Shown here one piece after another: positions 23,134 to 32,959 of a stretch of DNA of 37,035 nucleotides. The stretch spans positions 1 through 37,035 of the IMG/VR virus record IMGVR_UViG_3300050821_004906; one strand, written 5' to 3'. The translations under genes were made by a program, and so were the position numbers. The notes below the pieces were generated by a model, which saw only the letters and a list, made by a program, of their open reading frames with translations, was not told the origin of the DNA and did not search any database. Origin of the DNA: a virus. Positions within the stretch are counted from its first letter, which is position 1; every line of letters begins with the position of its first letter.

Positions 23134-25787
23134 AAGGCAAACCTTCAAAATCCTTAAGTGCATTACTTGGAGCTCAAGATACCTTATCTTTTGGTGCAAC
23201 CCCGAAAGCTGGAGGCTTATTAGGCGCATTGATAGCTAGATATTTGCGGCCAGAATTATTTGAGAATGAAGAGTTCGCTGAGACTTATAAAAAAGGTAGG
23301 GATTATCTCAGAAATGCTAATGTGGAAGCAGCGCAAGAAAACCCTTGGTCGTATGGATTAGGAGCTTTAGGAGGTGGAGTGATTAATCCAATAGGAAGAG
23401 GAGTAAACACAATTAAAGGAGCTGTCGGAGCTGGAGGATTTTTAGGAGGTTTACATGGATTAGGCTCAAGCGATGTTGGTGATGTGGGAGAACTTAATGC
23501 TGAAAACATGTTAGATGCTTTAAAAGGTGGCGCTATAGGCGCAGGAGTTGGTGGAGGATTGCAAGCCTTAATGAAAGGTGCTGGAAGTATATTCAGCCGA
23601 TATAAAAATCTAAGTCCTGAGCAACAACAAGCCATAGAATTATCTCAGAAATTTAATGTACCGATATCACTTGGACAAGCCTCACAAAACACTTCTCAGC
23701 AAGTGGCAGAAGATTTATTAAGTGGCGGAGCTAGAGGTGGCAATGCCGCAAATATTCTATCCTCATTCAAAAATCAACAACAGAGTGCATTTCAGGATGC
23801 GGCAAGGAATTTAAGACAAGATCTAGGTAAAGGGAATTTTACTGAAAAAGGCGCTTCTTTAAAACCTGCCACAAATAAGATAGTTGGTGATTATAATAAA
23901 GTCGCTGGCAAAGTTAAACATGCTTATGATGAAGCCTATGAATCAGTTGGATTTTTTAATATAAAAGATATAAAGAAATTTAATAAAAGAGCAGAAGCTA
24001 AATTAGTTGAAAAAGGACTTTCTTTTGAAAATGCTCCTGGCACATACGCTGAACTAGCTGCCTTCAAAAGATTATTTAGGAAAGCTCCTAAAGGGGCTAA
24101 AGGAGTAAACTTCCAAAGGATTGAAGCTTATAGGCAAGGTTTAAATTTAGCACGTGATGGGGCGAAAGGACGTGATAAAGGCGGCATAGATTTATTAAGA
24201 AGAGAATTAGACGAACATTTGGATAATACCATTGAAAGAGCATTAATCGAAGGCGACACAGCAATTTTAGACCAATTTAAAAAAGCTCGTAAACTTAATA
24301 CCGAAATGAAAGAAAGATTTTCTGCGCAACATGAAACTGAGTTTGGTAAGAAGTTTATTCAGGATATTGTGGAAAATGCCGATAAATCACGCGAGCCTTA
24401 TACTTATGCGATGATAAGTGATAAGATTTTTGGCGCTAATAAATATGGTTTTAGCAAACAAGCTGAAAGCATTGTTAAAGAAATCAAAAAGCATGTTGGC
24501 GCAGATAGTCCAGAATTTAATGGAATAAAACTTGATGCAGCCCAAAGAGTTCTAAAACCTTTGTTCAATGATAAAGGTAAAATTAACTTTAATAATCCTT
24601 CAGTACAAACTTTTAAAAACAATCTTGAAGAAAACAAGGCATTTTTAAAGACTATATTTAGCGAAAAGGAATTTAAAGATTTGCTGGATTTAGGCGATTT
24701 AGGAAGTGTTCTTTATCAAAGTAGAAAAAGTACTGTTAACCCTTCTGGAAGTGGTATTGTAAATTTATTAAAAGACTCTCCAATACTTCAAAGCTTATTT
24801 AAAGTTCCTTATGTTAAAGAAGCAGTTGGAGCATTACAAGATTTTGGCGGCTCAAGTTTGGCTAAGAAATCTATAAATCAAGCTGATTTAGAAAAGAATC
24901 TTAGACAAGGACTAGAACTTCCGAATTTTGAAAATCCCGTCAAAAGCTCTTCATTAGCAGCAAACTCACTTATCGATGCTTTGAATAAATCTACAACTGA
25001 GGAAAAGGAATCCCAAACTATTTCAGATTTGAATAATCTTTCTGAAGAGGAACTTCAAGGTTTACTTACAGCTAGACAACAAGAGGAGCAAGGAATCAAT
25101 GGAGATAATGATTTGAATTCTTTGTCTGAACAAGAATTGCAACAGCTCCTGCAACAAAAATCTCAGGAACCAACTCATCAGGAATCCTTACAAGTTCCTA
25201 TGCAATCGCAACCTCCAATGCCTCAAATGCCTCAAGCTCCTGGACAAATGGCGCAACAACAAATGCGTCAACCAATGAATGGCGCAGAAAGGATAGAGCA
25301 AACTATAAACAATAGCGCTACTCAATTAGGTCTCAACCCGCAATTTGTACGACAAATAGCTAAAGTTGAGAGCGGTCTTAACCCTAATGCAAAGTCTAAA
25401 TCTTCATCAGCTAGTGGTTTGTTTCAGTTTACTAATGGCACATGGCGCAACATGGTAAAGCAATATGGGGGTCAATTAGGAATAGATATTCGGGATAAAA
25501 ACAATCCTGAAGCTAATGCGATTATGGGCGCATTGCATATTAGAGATAATGCAATGGGACTTATGGAGTCAATAGGCCGTCAACCTACAAGCGGAGAAGT
25601 CTATATGGCTCATTTCTTGGGACTTAATGGTGCTAAATCTCTTATAAGGAACTATGGGCGTGGCATGAGTGCGGCTAAACTTTTTCCTGATGCGGCTAAG
25701 GCTAATAAAGGTCTTTTCTACGAAAAAGGCAAGCCAGTAACGGTAGAACACCTCTACAGGTTACTATCTCGTAAAATTAATGCATAA
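23130..25787 (+). CDS. Internal virion protein with lytic transglycosylase domain, 885 aa
   Basis: A large ejection protein. The N-terminal 700 residues are Gly/Ala-rich at first (GALGGGVINPIGRGVNTIKG) and then long and helical. A Gln/Met/Pro linker follows (about 660-715). Residues 717-885 form a lytic transglycosylase (SLT) domain: IAKVESGLNP with the catalytic Glu near 747, SASGLFQF at about 761-768, then an AHFLGLNGAKSLIR segment. It resembles T7 gp16 and related proteins that open peptidoglycan during DNA entry, although here the SLT is C-terminal. It overlaps the previous gene by 4 nt. Confidence 0.88.
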   Translation: MKGKPSKSLSALLGAQDTLSFGATPKAGGLLGALIARYLRPELFENEEFAETYKKGRDYLRNANVEAAQENPWSYGLGALGGGVINPIGRGVNTIKGAVGAGGFLGGLHGLGSSDVGDVGELNAENMLDALKGGAIGAGVGGGLQALMKGAGSIFSRYKNLSPEQQQAIELSQKFNVPISLGQASQNTSQQVAEDLLSGGARGGNAANILSSFKNQQQSAFQDAARNLRQDLGKGNFTEKGASLKPATNKIVGDYNKVAGKVKHAYDEAYESVGFFNIKDIKKFNKRAEAKLVEKGLSFENAPGTYAELAAFKRLFRKAPKGAKGVNFQRIEAYRQGLNLARDGAKGRDKGGIDLLRRELDEHLDNTIERALIEGDTAILDQFKKARKLNTEMKERFSAQHETEFGKKFIQDIVENADKSREPYTYAMISDKIFGANKYGFSKQAESIVKEIKKHVGADSPEFNGIKLDAAQRVLKPLFNDKGKINFNNPSVQTFKNNLEENKAFLKTIFSEKEFKDLLDLGDLGSVLYQSRKSTVNPSGSGIVNLLKDSPILQSLFKVPYVKEAVGALQDFGGSSLAKKSINQADLEKNLRQGLELPNFENPVKSSSLAANSLIDALNKSTTEEKESQTISDLNNLSEEELQGLLTARQQEEQGINGDNDLNSLSEQELQQLLQQKSQEPTHQESLQVPMQSQPPMPQMPQAPGQMAQQQMRQPMNGAERIEQTINNSATQLGLNPQFVRQIAKVESGLNPNAKSKSSSASGLFQFTNGTWRNMVKQYGGQLGIDIRDKNNPEANAIMGALHIRDNAMGLMESIGRQPTSGEVYMAHFLGLNGAKSLIRNYGRGMSAAKLFPDAAKANKGLFYEKGKPVTVEHLYRLLSRKINA

Positions 25788-25823
25788 AGTATTGGTTTAT
25801 ATATAAAAAGATGCTAGGGTTAA

Positions 25824-25832
25824 TGCTATAAT
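25824..25832 (+). promoter_or_regulatory. Extended -10 promoter before the fibre region
   Basis: TGC directly followed by a perfect TATAAT (25827-25832), the extended -10 form that needs no good -35. It lies in the only gap between ejection and fibre genes, about 18 nt before the fibre gene start at 25851, so the leader would be about 12 nt. The gap 25788-25850 holds no gene. Confidence 0.5.
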
Positions 25833-25850
25833 AACTCTTCGAGGCAAGGT

Positions 25851-26804
25851 ATGTCACGTGCAGGTCTGTCTAGGGCGGAAGGACAGGTAGTTACTTCCAC
25901 TAGCGCAAGTTCTCAAATTCTTATTCAACAACCTGATTCTATAACAGGTCAATTAACTCCTGCGCAGATTACTGTAGCCAATTTGTTCTCAGGAGGTGCA
26001 GATACTCCGATTATAAATGTTGGAGCTTCAGGAGTTCCAGGAACTTTAAATATTTTCCCCCCTACAGTAGCTAGCGGTAAATTAACTTTTACAGCTACAA
26101 ATAACACAGGTAATACTACTACTACTATTACCAATGCAGCAATGGGGCAAGCTTCAGTTATAAGTGTGCCAGACCCAGGAGCTTCTACAGCTAATTTTGC
26201 ATTGGATAAATTTGCCAATGTGTTTACCGCGGCACAACAAATCAATACTTTGAATATTGGAGCTTCAGGCACTTTAGGTGCGCTGAATCTTTTCTCGACT
26301 ACGGCTTCTAAAGGAAAGTGGTTATTTGTTCCGGTAGATAATACTGGTAATACCACAATGACCATTACCAATGCGGCTCAGGCAGGAGCTTATACTTATA
26401 CAATACCTTCAGCGGGTGCAAGTGCTTCATTCATGATGACTCAAGGAGCACAAACTGTAGTAGGCGCTCAAACATTCAGTGCTGATATTACTGCTTCTGC
26501 AAACGTGATTATTAATACCGCTGGTAAAGGCGTACAAATTAAAGAAGGTTCAAATGCTCGTATGGGTACTGCAACCCTCTCTTCAGGTACTGTGACTGTA
26601 GCAAATACTTCGGTTACAGCGAGCACAAGGATATTCCTTTCAAGATATAGCATAGGAGCTTCAGCAGGTGCGATAGGCGTTCTATCAGTTGGCACAGTTT
26701 CTGCAGGAACCAGCTTTATTATTAATGCCCTAAAAACCGCAGATCATACAGTAGAAACTAATGATGTGTCAGTCGTTCACTGGCTCCTGGTTGAACCATT
26801 ATAA
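25851..26804 (+). CDS. Tail fibre-like protein with internal repeats, 317 aa
   Basis: A Gly/Ser/Thr/Ala-rich, beta-structured fibre protein. Two long internal repeats, residues 56-116 and 135-194, share GASG-(V/T)xGxLN-(I/L)F, then N(N)TGNTT-TITNAA and P-x-(P/A)GAS. Residues 195-230 form a stalk with a QTVVGAQTFSADITAS motif common in fibres. The C-terminal 90 residues (STRIFLSRYSIGASAGAIGV ... VSVVHWLLVEP) look like a trimeric fibre tip. It probably binds the host surface. It is the first gene of the fibre region and has its own promoter. Confidence 0.8.
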   Translation: MSRAGLSRAEGQVVTSTSASSQILIQQPDSITGQLTPAQITVANLFSGGADTPIINVGASGVPGTLNIFPPTVASGKLTFTATNNTGNTTTTITNAAMGQASVISVPDPGASTANFALDKFANVFTAAQQINTLNIGASGTLGALNLFSTTASKGKWLFVPVDNTGNTTMTITNAAQAGAYTYTIPSAGASASFMMTQGAQTVVGAQTFSADITASANVIINTAGKGVQIKEGSNARMGTATLSSGTVTVANTSVTASTRIFLSRYSIGASAGAIGVLSVGTVSAGTSFIINALKTADHTVETNDVSVVHWLLVEPL

Positions 26805-26818
26805 TATATTGAGGATAT

Positions 26819-27022
26819 ATGTCTAATTTTAATATTTCATACGAAGATGCACAAAGAATTCTAGATGCTTTTTATAATTCAACTTACAGAGTTGCAACAG
26901 GATATGTAGATATTCTTCATGGTCTTAAAGAAGAAGGAAGTGATCTTACTTTAAAGCAAAAGATAGAAATTGATCATGCTTTAAGGAATGCCGCTCAAAC
27001 AGTGCAACCTTCAAATGAATAG
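26819..27022 (+). CDS. Hypothetical small protein, 67 aa
   Basis: Unrecognised helical, acidic protein (YEDAQRILDAFYNSTYRVAT; LTLKQKIEIDHALRNAAQTV). GAGG 7 nt before the ATG. It sits between two fibre genes and could be a fibre assembly chaperone; there is no sequence evidence for that. Confidence 0.65.
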   Translation: MSNFNISYEDAQRILDAFYNSTYRVATGYVDILHGLKEEGSDLTLKQKIEIDHALRNAAQTVQPSNE

Positions 27023-27027
27023 TAATT

Positions 27028-27363
27028 ATGTCATCAACAGGGTACGGCACGTTTAGGCTATTTACTAATCAGACAACTGATGGAACGAGTGATCCTGTTA
27101 TCATTAATTATCAAAATAAAACTGCGATAGTAAAAGTTTGGGGAACCTTTGGGGGAGCTAGTGTTAAATTTCAGACATTAGCCCCTCAAACTGACCCAGC
27201 AGTCTGGATAGATGTTCCAGATAGATATGGCGCTACTATGAATTTTGCAGCCGAGAATGGACAAGCAACACTCCAATATTTAGTTTTAAACGAGCAAGTC
27301 AGAGCAGTTCAAAGCACTTCAGGAGTCAGTACTACACTAAATGCATCTTTGGAGATTTATTAA
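27028..27363 (+). CDS. Fibre-adaptor-like protein, copy 1, 111 aa
   Basis: A beta-rich small protein paralogous to the gene at 30284. Shared: an FTNQTTxxxSxP opening after residue 10, then a G-T(F/W)-(G/D)GA(S/N)-(V/I)-x(F/Y)QTL segment and a (V/F)RAV...(G)(V/T)xxT(L/V) end. Each copy is immediately followed by a fibre gene, whose ATG overlaps its stop. It may be a small trimeric domain joining a fibre to the tail or closing the fibre shaft. The function is inferred from this repeated pairing. Confidence 0.68.
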   Translation: MSSTGYGTFRLFTNQTTDGTSDPVIINYQNKTAIVKVWGTFGGASVKFQTLAPQTDPAVWIDVPDRYGATMNFAAENGQATLQYLVLNEQVRAVQSTSGVSTTLNASLEIY

Positions 27364-29438
27364 TGGCGCAATTTTCAAGTTTCCAAAATGTAGGTTCTGG
27401 TGCAACTATCATTCAAGATAATGGCAATCCTTTGCCGCAAAGGCAAAATCTAAACTTTATAGGTAACCAATTTACTATTGTAGATGATGGGGCCAATAGC
27501 AGAACTAATATAAGTTTTCCAAATTTTGTATTACAAGCGGGTGATACAATGACAGGTCCACTTATTCTTAGTGGAGACCCAACTCTCCCATTAGGGGCTG
27601 CCACAAAAGAGTATGTGGACAATATTGCAGCAGGTTTAACTCCGATTACAGCGGTAAAATATGCAAGTACCGGAGCTTATACAGCTACTTATAATAATGG
27701 CGCTTCAGGTGTTGGAGCAACTCTTACAAATGCCGCCGCAATGGCCGCATTTTCTATAGATGGTTCAACTCCAAGTGTTAATGATAGAGTATTGATAAAA
27801 GATCAAGCGGCTCCTGCTCAAAATGGTATTTATACAGTTACTACTGTAGGTAATGGGGCGGTTAATTGGGTATTAACTCGTGCAACTGACTATGATACAT
27901 CGGCAGAAATTAAAACTGGAACATATACTATAGCTTCCGCCGGAACTGTAAATAGTGGTATTCTTTACATAATGACTACTTCAGGAACTATTACAGTTGG
28001 TACAACAGCAATAGTTTTCTCGGCTTTTGAAACAGCCGCAAATATCACTGTTACAGCACCCCTTACAAAGGTTGGTAATGTTATAGGCATTACTACACCT
28101 TTAAATGCCATTTATGGAGGCACAGGAGTAGCAAACGCAAATGATATCACTTTAGGAGGCGATCTAACTACTGGAGGTCCATTTACAACTAGTGGTGCAA
28201 GCAGTCTTACTTTGACAACTACTGGCGTTACAAATGTTACTTTACCTACAACAGGAACATTAATTACATCGACAGTAAGTTCTCTCACAAACCTTAATAC
28301 CATAGGAACAATAGTTGTAGGAACATGGAATGCTTCAATAATTTCTCCCACGTATGGTGGTACAGGGATTAATAATGGCGCTAACACGATAACTCTTGGA
28401 GGCAATGTTTCCACAGCGGGTGCATTTACTTTAAGTGGAGCGCATTCTCTTACATTTACTCTTACAGGTAATACAGCTCTTACATTACCTACTAGTGGAA
28501 CTATAATGGTTGGCTCTAATAATCTTTCTGAAATAACTAGCGCTGCTACTGCTAGGACAAATCTTGGTCTTGTAATAGGTACAAATGTAGAAGCATGGAG
28601 TAGTGTACTTGATTCGGTTGTCGCGGGGACTTATACAGGAAGTACTAGTATTACAACCTTGGGAACTATTACAACTGGCGTTTGGTCTGGTACAGCTATT
28701 GGTGTAACGAAAGGTGGAACAGGTCTCACAAGCTGCTCTCAGGGCGATTTAATATATGGTTCGGCGGCTAATACCTTTTCATTATTAAATAAAAATACTA
28801 CTGCAACTCGCTATTTAGCTAATACGGGCACTAGCAATAATCCCAATTGGGACCAGATAAATCTTGCGAATGGCGTTACAGGCAATCTCTCGGTTAATAA
28901 TCTGAATAGCGGTACTAGCGCAAGTTCGACTACTTTCTGGCGTGGGGATGGCACTTGGGCTACACCTGCATCCCAAACTGGACAAATTGTGCAGGTTAAA
29001 ACTGCAGCTTTAACATCTACTTTTACAACTAGCAGTACTACATTCGTAGATTCGGGGTTAAGTGTTTCAATAACGCCTTCTTCTATCACAAATAAAATTT
29101 ATGCAATGGCTACTTTAAATTGCGGTGGCGCAATATCTATAACCATTGATGCATTATTAGTAAGAAATTCAACTGCTATTTGTATTGGGGATGCCGCAGG
29201 AAGCAGAACTCAAATTAGTAGTAGTGCAGGAGTCCCTGGCACAACTGCCGACATGGTATTTTGTGCTATCAATTTTGTGGATTCTCCGGCATCGACTTCA
29301 GCTCAGACTTATAAAATTCAAGTTAGAGCAGGAGTTGGTTCGGGTTCTCTTTATATCAATAGGTCATCTTTAGATACTGACTCTGCGGCATTTTCTCGTT
29401 CGGCGAGTACATTAACTTTATTTGAGATTACAGCATAA
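27363..29438 (+). CDS. Tail fibre protein, 691 aa
   Basis: A long Thr/Gly/Ser-rich fibre. The N-terminal region has [20 protein letters not shown], which recurs in phage tail fibres. A middle stalk of repeated GGT-x-TTG words ([20 protein letters not shown] and a second YGGTGINN copy) follows. The C-terminal 150 residues form a receptor-binding-type domain ending with [20 protein letters not shown], then [12 protein letters not shown] and a final LTLFEI. This C-terminal domain recurs as separate genes at 31992, 32498 and 32960. A segment near residues 400-540 matches the other fibre (30613). Confidence 0.85.
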   Translation: MAQFSSFQNVGSGATIIQDNGNPLPQRQNLNFIGNQFTIVDDGANSRTNISFPNFVLQAGDTMTGPLILSGDPTLPLGAATKEYVDNIAAGLTPITAVKYASTGAYTATYNNGASGVGATLTNAAAMAAFSIDGSTPSVNDRVLIKDQAAPAQNGIYTVTTVGNGAVNWVLTRATDYDTSAEIKTGTYTIASAGTVNSGILYIMTTSGTITVGTTAIVFSAFETAANITVTAPLTKVGNVIGITTPLNAIYGGTGVANANDITLGGDLTTGGPFTTSGASSLTLTTTGVTNVTLPTTGTLITSTVSSLTNLNTIGTIVVGTWNASIISPTYGGTGINNGANTITLGGNVSTAGAFTLSGAHSLTFTLTGNTALTLPTSGTIMVGSNNLSEITSAATARTNLGLVIGTNVEAWSSVLDSVVAGTYTGSTSITTLGTITTGVWSGTAIGVTKGGTGLTSCSQGDLIYGSAANTFSLLNKNTTATRYLANTGTSNNPNWDQINLANGVTGNLSVNNLNSGTSASSTTFWRGDGTWATPASQTGQIVQVKTAALTSTFTTSSTTFVDSGLSVSITPSSITNKIYAMATLNCGGAISITIDALLVRNSTAICIGDAAGSRTQISSSAGVPGTTADMVFCAINFVDSPASTSAQTYKIQVRAGVGSGSLYINRSSLDTDSAAFSRSASTLTLFEITA

Positions 29439-29439
29439 T

Positions 29440-29985
29440 ATGGATTTATATAAAGCATTAGAATGGTATTGCAGACAATCACCCTCGATTTATAATTGTG
29501 GTGAAACCTATGAGTCTTTGAAATGGGAAAGTAGCAATAAACTTTCTCAACCTACAATGTCTGATTTAGAAAAAGCATGGGAAGAATATCTTGAAGAAAG
29601 AAATAAGAATGTCTATAAGGTTTTACGATCAAATGAATATATACCTCTTCAAGATCAACTAGACATGATTTATAATCATGGACTAGATGCATGGATGGAA
29701 TACATCCAAAGCATAAAAAATAAGTATCCTTCTCCAAATTCAAAAGACAAACCTATTAGAATTAATCCAATGGATAAAATGAAAGATCAATTAGAAACTC
29801 TTATTGCCGATACGGATAAGCGAATCTCAGCTCAGTCAGAAGATATAACTAAACTAAGAAATGCTCTGAATGAGACTCAAAGCGCAATTCTTGCTATCAA
29901 AGGTTTTATGATGGAAATACCTGTAATAAGCAAGCAATTACAAGAACTTAAAGAAAGTATTAATAATAACTTTACAAGTAAATAA
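29440..29985 (+). CDS. Fibre-associated protein with DQLD motif, 181 aa
   Basis: A helical protein containing VLRSNEYIPLQDQLDMIYNH ... DAWMEYIQSIKNKYP. This R-x-x-x-Y-(P/I)-x-L-x-D-Q-L-D then W-x-x-x-I-x-x-I-K-x-x-Y-P pattern is common in small fibre-linked proteins of podo- and siphophages. The last 70 residues are a coiled coil (DTDKRISAQSEDITKLRNAL). The ATG at 29440 follows the fibre stop by 1 nt. Probably a fibre assembly or structural accessory. Confidence 0.72.
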   Translation: MDLYKALEWYCRQSPSIYNCGETYESLKWESSNKLSQPTMSDLEKAWEEYLEERNKNVYKVLRSNEYIPLQDQLDMIYNHGLDAWMEYIQSIKNKYPSPNSKDKPIRINPMDKMKDQLETLIADTDKRISAQSEDITKLRNALNETQSAILAIKGFMMEIPVISKQLQELKESINNNFTSK

Positions 29986-30029
29986 CTGGGTGTAACATAG
30001 TAATATAATATATATATTAATAGGTTAAC

Positions 30030-30260
30030 ATGTCCAAGTCTTATGATATCTCAAGTAAGTTTTCTTCAAATCAAAAGGCAATGATTAAAGACCAGTTCGA
30101 CTATTCGCCAGCTCAAAAAGAGCATTACAATTTCAAGGATTGTGTTGTGGGTGGTATCCATGTGGGTGGTATGGGTGAAGAAAAATCTATGTATTCCAAA
30201 ATGGAACGTAGTGGTCAAAAGAAAATGGCTCGTATGGAACAAGATAGAGAGCTTGACTAA
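30030..30260 (+). CDS. Hypothetical small basic protein, 76 aa
   Basis: Unrecognised. Hydrophilic, with a Lys/Ser-rich N-terminus (SSKFSSNQKAMIKDQFDY), a short Gly/Val segment (CVVGGIHVGGMG) and a Met-rich charged end (SKMERSGQKKMARMEQ). AGG lies before the ATG. It sits at the boundary between the two fibre cassettes. Confidence 0.6.
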   Translation: MSKSYDISSKFSSNQKAMIKDQFDYSPAQKEHYNFKDCVVGGIHVGGMGEEKSMYSKMERSGQKKMARMEQDRELD

Positions 30261-30277
30261 CTCTAATTTAATTAGAG
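30261..30277 (+). promoter_or_regulatory. Hairpin overlapping the ribosome site of fibre-adaptor copy 2
   Basis: CTCTAAT (30261-30267) pairs with ATTAGAG (30271-30277) around TTA. The 3' arm contains most of the AGAGG ribosome site (30274-30278) that lies 5 nt before the ATG at 30284. No U-run follows. It is short and AU-rich, so it may be weak or coincidental. Confidence 0.4.
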
Positions 30278-30283
30278 GTTGCA

Positions 30284-30613
30284 ATGAGCTCTACTTCACC
30301 AAACGTTCCGCAATATGTATTCACTAATCAGACTACAAATGCAAATTCTAATCCATGTAATCTGACTTATACTGATTTGGCAATTACATTAATGGCTTAT
30401 GGGACATGGGATGGAGCCAATATAACTTATCAAACTTTAACGCCTGATAGAACAACTTGGGTGAATATTTTTGATATAGCTAATAATCCTGTGACTTCTA
30501 CTGCCGACGATCAATTTGCTATTAATGATTTTGTTAAAGGAAAGCCTTTTAGGGCTGTTTTAGCCAATGCGGGTGCAGGAACGAATTTAACGGTTACTTT
30601 GGAAGATGCATAA
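30284..30613 (+). CDS. Fibre-adaptor-like protein, copy 2, 109 aa
   Basis: A paralogue of the gene at 27028 (FTNQTTNANSNP; YGTWDGANITYQTLTPD; a KPFRAVLANAGAG end). The stop overlaps the next fibre ATG (TAATG), exactly as in copy 1, so adaptor plus fibre has been duplicated as a unit. The two proteins are now quite different, so duplication is old or the cassettes came from different sources. Confidence 0.68.
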   Translation: MSSTSPNVPQYVFTNQTTNANSNPCNLTYTDLAITLMAYGTWDGANITYQTLTPDRTTWVNIFDIANNPVTSTADDQFAINDFVKGKPFRAVLANAGAGTNLTVTLEDA

Positions 30614-31995
30614 TGGCGCAAATATTACGTATTGGTACATTCAAAGGAGCTACAAGCTTAATAAATGGCACTAATGGTTTAGTTCCTGCTCCATTAGCTG
30701 GAGCGCAAGGTCAATTCTTAAGAGGGGATGGCACTTGGCAAACAGTAAGTACTCAGTCTTATCAGACGATTGAGAATAATGGGACGCCTTTAGTACAGCG
30801 TAGTATTATTAATATTAGCGGAACTGGATTAACTGCGGCTGATAATGCTGGAGCTACTCGTACTGATATTACATTCGATCAAACAGCTATTACTATCGCA
30901 GAATCTCAGGTCACAAATCTTACAACTGATCTAGCTGCTAAGCTAGTTAAGGCCAGCAATCTCTCAGATGTAGTTAGTGCAAATTCTGCACGTACTAATC
31001 TTGGTTTAGCAATTGGAACTAATGTGCAGGCGTGGAGTGCAATACTAGATACTGTGACAGCAGGAACTTATACAGGCGCAACTTCTATAGTTACATTGGG
31101 AACGGTGACTTCAGGAACTTGGAATGGCTCCGCAATCAATTTAGCAAGTTATGTAACAGGCAACCTTTCAGTTAACAATCTGAATAGCGGGACTGGCGCA
31201 AGCTCTTCTACGGCATGGTTCGGTGATGGCACTTGGAAAACTATAAGTGGTTCTACTGTTACAAAATCAATTAATCAATCTGCACATGGCTTTAGTGCTG
31301 GGAATTGGTTATACATTAATGGTTCAGGAACTTATGCATTAGCTAAGGCTGATGCGGCATCTACCGCTGAATGTGTGGGTGTTGTTTCATCAGTCACAGA
31401 TGCTAATAATTTTATATTACAGGTTTCTGGTTATATATCAGGTTTATCGGGTTTTACAGCTGCAAGCGCACATTTTATATCGGATTCTAGTGCTGGTGCG
31501 ATTACATCAACAGAACCTACAACTGTAGGGCATATAAGCAAACCTGTATTTGAAGCAGACACTACTACCTCTGGCTGGATACAAATAGGTAGAGGTATAA
31601 CAATTGCTTCTACGATAGGATATGCTGCCAAATCAGATATGCAATCAGCAACAGCTACTAACCTTATTGTGACTCCTGGCCAAGTACAAAATCATCCTGG
31701 AGTCTCAAAAGCTGCCGCTATTATTACTCCTGGGGGAACAACTACTACTTATACTTATAATGTTACAAGTGTATCTAGAACGGCGGCAGGTGATTATACG
31801 CTTAACTTTACAACTAACTTTGCGAATACAACAGATATGAGGGTATATGGGAGCTGTATTAGTTCTAGCACTGTGTTGGTTTTTTTGGTGCAAGCGATAA
31901 CTACAAGTACTGCAAGAGTACAATTTAGAAACACAAGTGGAACATTAACTGACCCGTCAGGCGCAATAATGGTTGATGTATTCGGTACGCAATGA
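30613..31995 (+). CDS. Tail fibre protein, 460 aa
   Basis: A Thr/Ser/Gly-rich fibre. Its central part is close to the other fibre: ARTNLGLAIGTNVQAWSAIL ... GTYTGATSIVTLGTVTSGTW, then [20 protein letters not shown] with FGDGTWKT. After residue 210 it departs: a beta region with SAHGFSAGNWLYINGSGTYA and FILQVSGYISGLSG, then a different tip (TDMRVYGSCISSSTVLVFLV ... VDVFGTQ). Fibre sequences that agree in the shaft and differ at the tip are typical of receptor-range diversification. Confidence 0.82.
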   Translation: MAQILRIGTFKGATSLINGTNGLVPAPLAGAQGQFLRGDGTWQTVSTQSYQTIENNGTPLVQRSIINISGTGLTAADNAGATRTDITFDQTAITIAESQVTNLTTDLAAKLVKASNLSDVVSANSARTNLGLAIGTNVQAWSAILDTVTAGTYTGATSIVTLGTVTSGTWNGSAINLASYVTGNLSVNNLNSGTGASSSTAWFGDGTWKTISGSTVTKSINQSAHGFSAGNWLYINGSGTYALAKADAASTAECVGVVSSVTDANNFILQVSGYISGLSGFTAASAHFISDSSAGAITSTEPTTVGHISKPVFEADTTTSGWIQIGRGITIASTIGYAAKSDMQSATATNLIVTPGQVQNHPGVSKAAAIITPGGTTTTYTYNVTSVSRTAAGDYTLNFTTNFANTTDMRVYGSCISSSTVLVFLVQAITTSTARVQFRNTSGTLTDPSGAIMVDVFGTQ

Positions 31996-32501
31996 GTACT
32001 TCACAAATAGCGAATATCATTGCTGTACAAAAGAGTAAAATTGCTCAGATAGTTTCAGGTGTATTAACTACTAAGCAAGCTACAACTTTAACAACTGTTA
32101 ATACATTTGTAGCAGTCACATCTCCTACAGTAACAATCACTCCTACAAATGCTTCTAGCAGAATTATATTATTTATCTCGTTAAGTAATAGTGGGAAGCA
32201 ATCAACAGCTAATTATTATTTTCAGGTTCTGCGGGATAGCACTGTTATAGGTGGCGGAAATGGTGGCACTACTTTGAATTGTAGTTTTGGAAGTGCAGCT
32301 TTATCTACTGGCAGACAAACCACAGTAACTGCAATCGAATATGATTTGCCAGGAGATACCTCGGCTCACACTTATAGTCTTAAAGTTGCATCTGATGTGG
32401 CTACCGATGAATTAGATATAAATCGAACCAATGGTGATGCTAATACTACTGCAACAGCTTGCTGCGCATCTTCAATAGTAGCAATGGAGGTTTTACCATG
32501 A
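31992..32501 (+). CDS. Separate receptor-binding-type domain protein, 169 aa
   Basis: A stand-alone copy of the C-terminal fibre domain: KQATTLTTVNTFVAVTSPTV for the first strands, then GDTSAHTYSLKV and DELDINRTNGDAN, ending VAMEVLP. It overlaps the fibre stop by 4 nt and the next gene by 4 nt (ATGA). Likely a fibre-tip or tail-surface protein that can trimerise. Confidence 0.72.
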   Translation: MSTSQIANIIAVQKSKIAQIVSGVLTTKQATTLTTVNTFVAVTSPTVTITPTNASSRIILFISLSNSGKQSTANYYFQVLRDSTVIGGGNGGTTLNCSFGSAALSTGRQTTVTAIEYDLPGDTSAHTYSLKVASDVATDELDINRTNGDANTTATACCASSIVAMEVLP

Positions 32502-32959
32502 GCACTTCTAACGGTAGTTTAGGAAATTTTGGTAATATAGGACTTTCTTATATAAATAAAAAGCAAGCAATCACTCCGGCAAGTGCTACCGATACTACAT
32601 TAGGCGGATTTGGCGCAAAGATAACTCCGGTATCTTCTTCTAATAAAGTTTTATGCTTATGTTCTTTTAGTGGTTATCAATCGCAGCAAGGAGGTTTTTC
32701 TTTTGCAAGGAATGGTACTAATTTAAGTGCTGCAACTAGCGCTGGAAGCCGCAATGTTGCTCAATTTGCAGATGGAATGAATTCTGTCACAAATTCTGGA
32801 TCAGTTTCTTTTTGTAGCTATTTGGATTCTCCGGCAACTACGTCAGTTACTACTTATACCTTGCTAGTAAATAATCAGGGCGTTGCTGTGGATATAAATC
32901 AAATTGGTGGTTCGACAGCTTATATCGGCTCTAGTTATTTAATTTTACTGGAGGTTTAA
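32498..32959 (+). CDS. Separate receptor-binding-type domain protein, 153 aa
   Basis: A second stand-alone copy: KKQAITPASATDTTLGGFGA, then the family end CSYLDSPATTSVTTYTLLVN ... YLILLEV. GGAGG lies 8 nt before the ATG at 32498. Compared with its neighbours it has lost the LYxNRSxxDTD segment, replaced by VDINQIGGSTAYIG. A TTG at 32459 is in frame but would overlap more. Confidence 0.7.
   Translation: MSTSNGSLGNFGNIGLSYINKKQAITPASATDTTLGGFGAKITPVSSSNKVLCLCSFSGYQSQQGGFSFARNGTNLSAATSAGSRNVAQFADGMNSVTNSGSVSFCSYLDSPATTSVTTYTLLVNNQGVAVDINQIGGSTAYIGSSYLILLEV

Noticed and set aside
27363-29438. Diversity-generating retroelement acting on the fibres
   Set aside because: No reverse transcriptase gene or template/variable repeat pair with adenine-biased differences is apparent; domain duplication explains the similarity.
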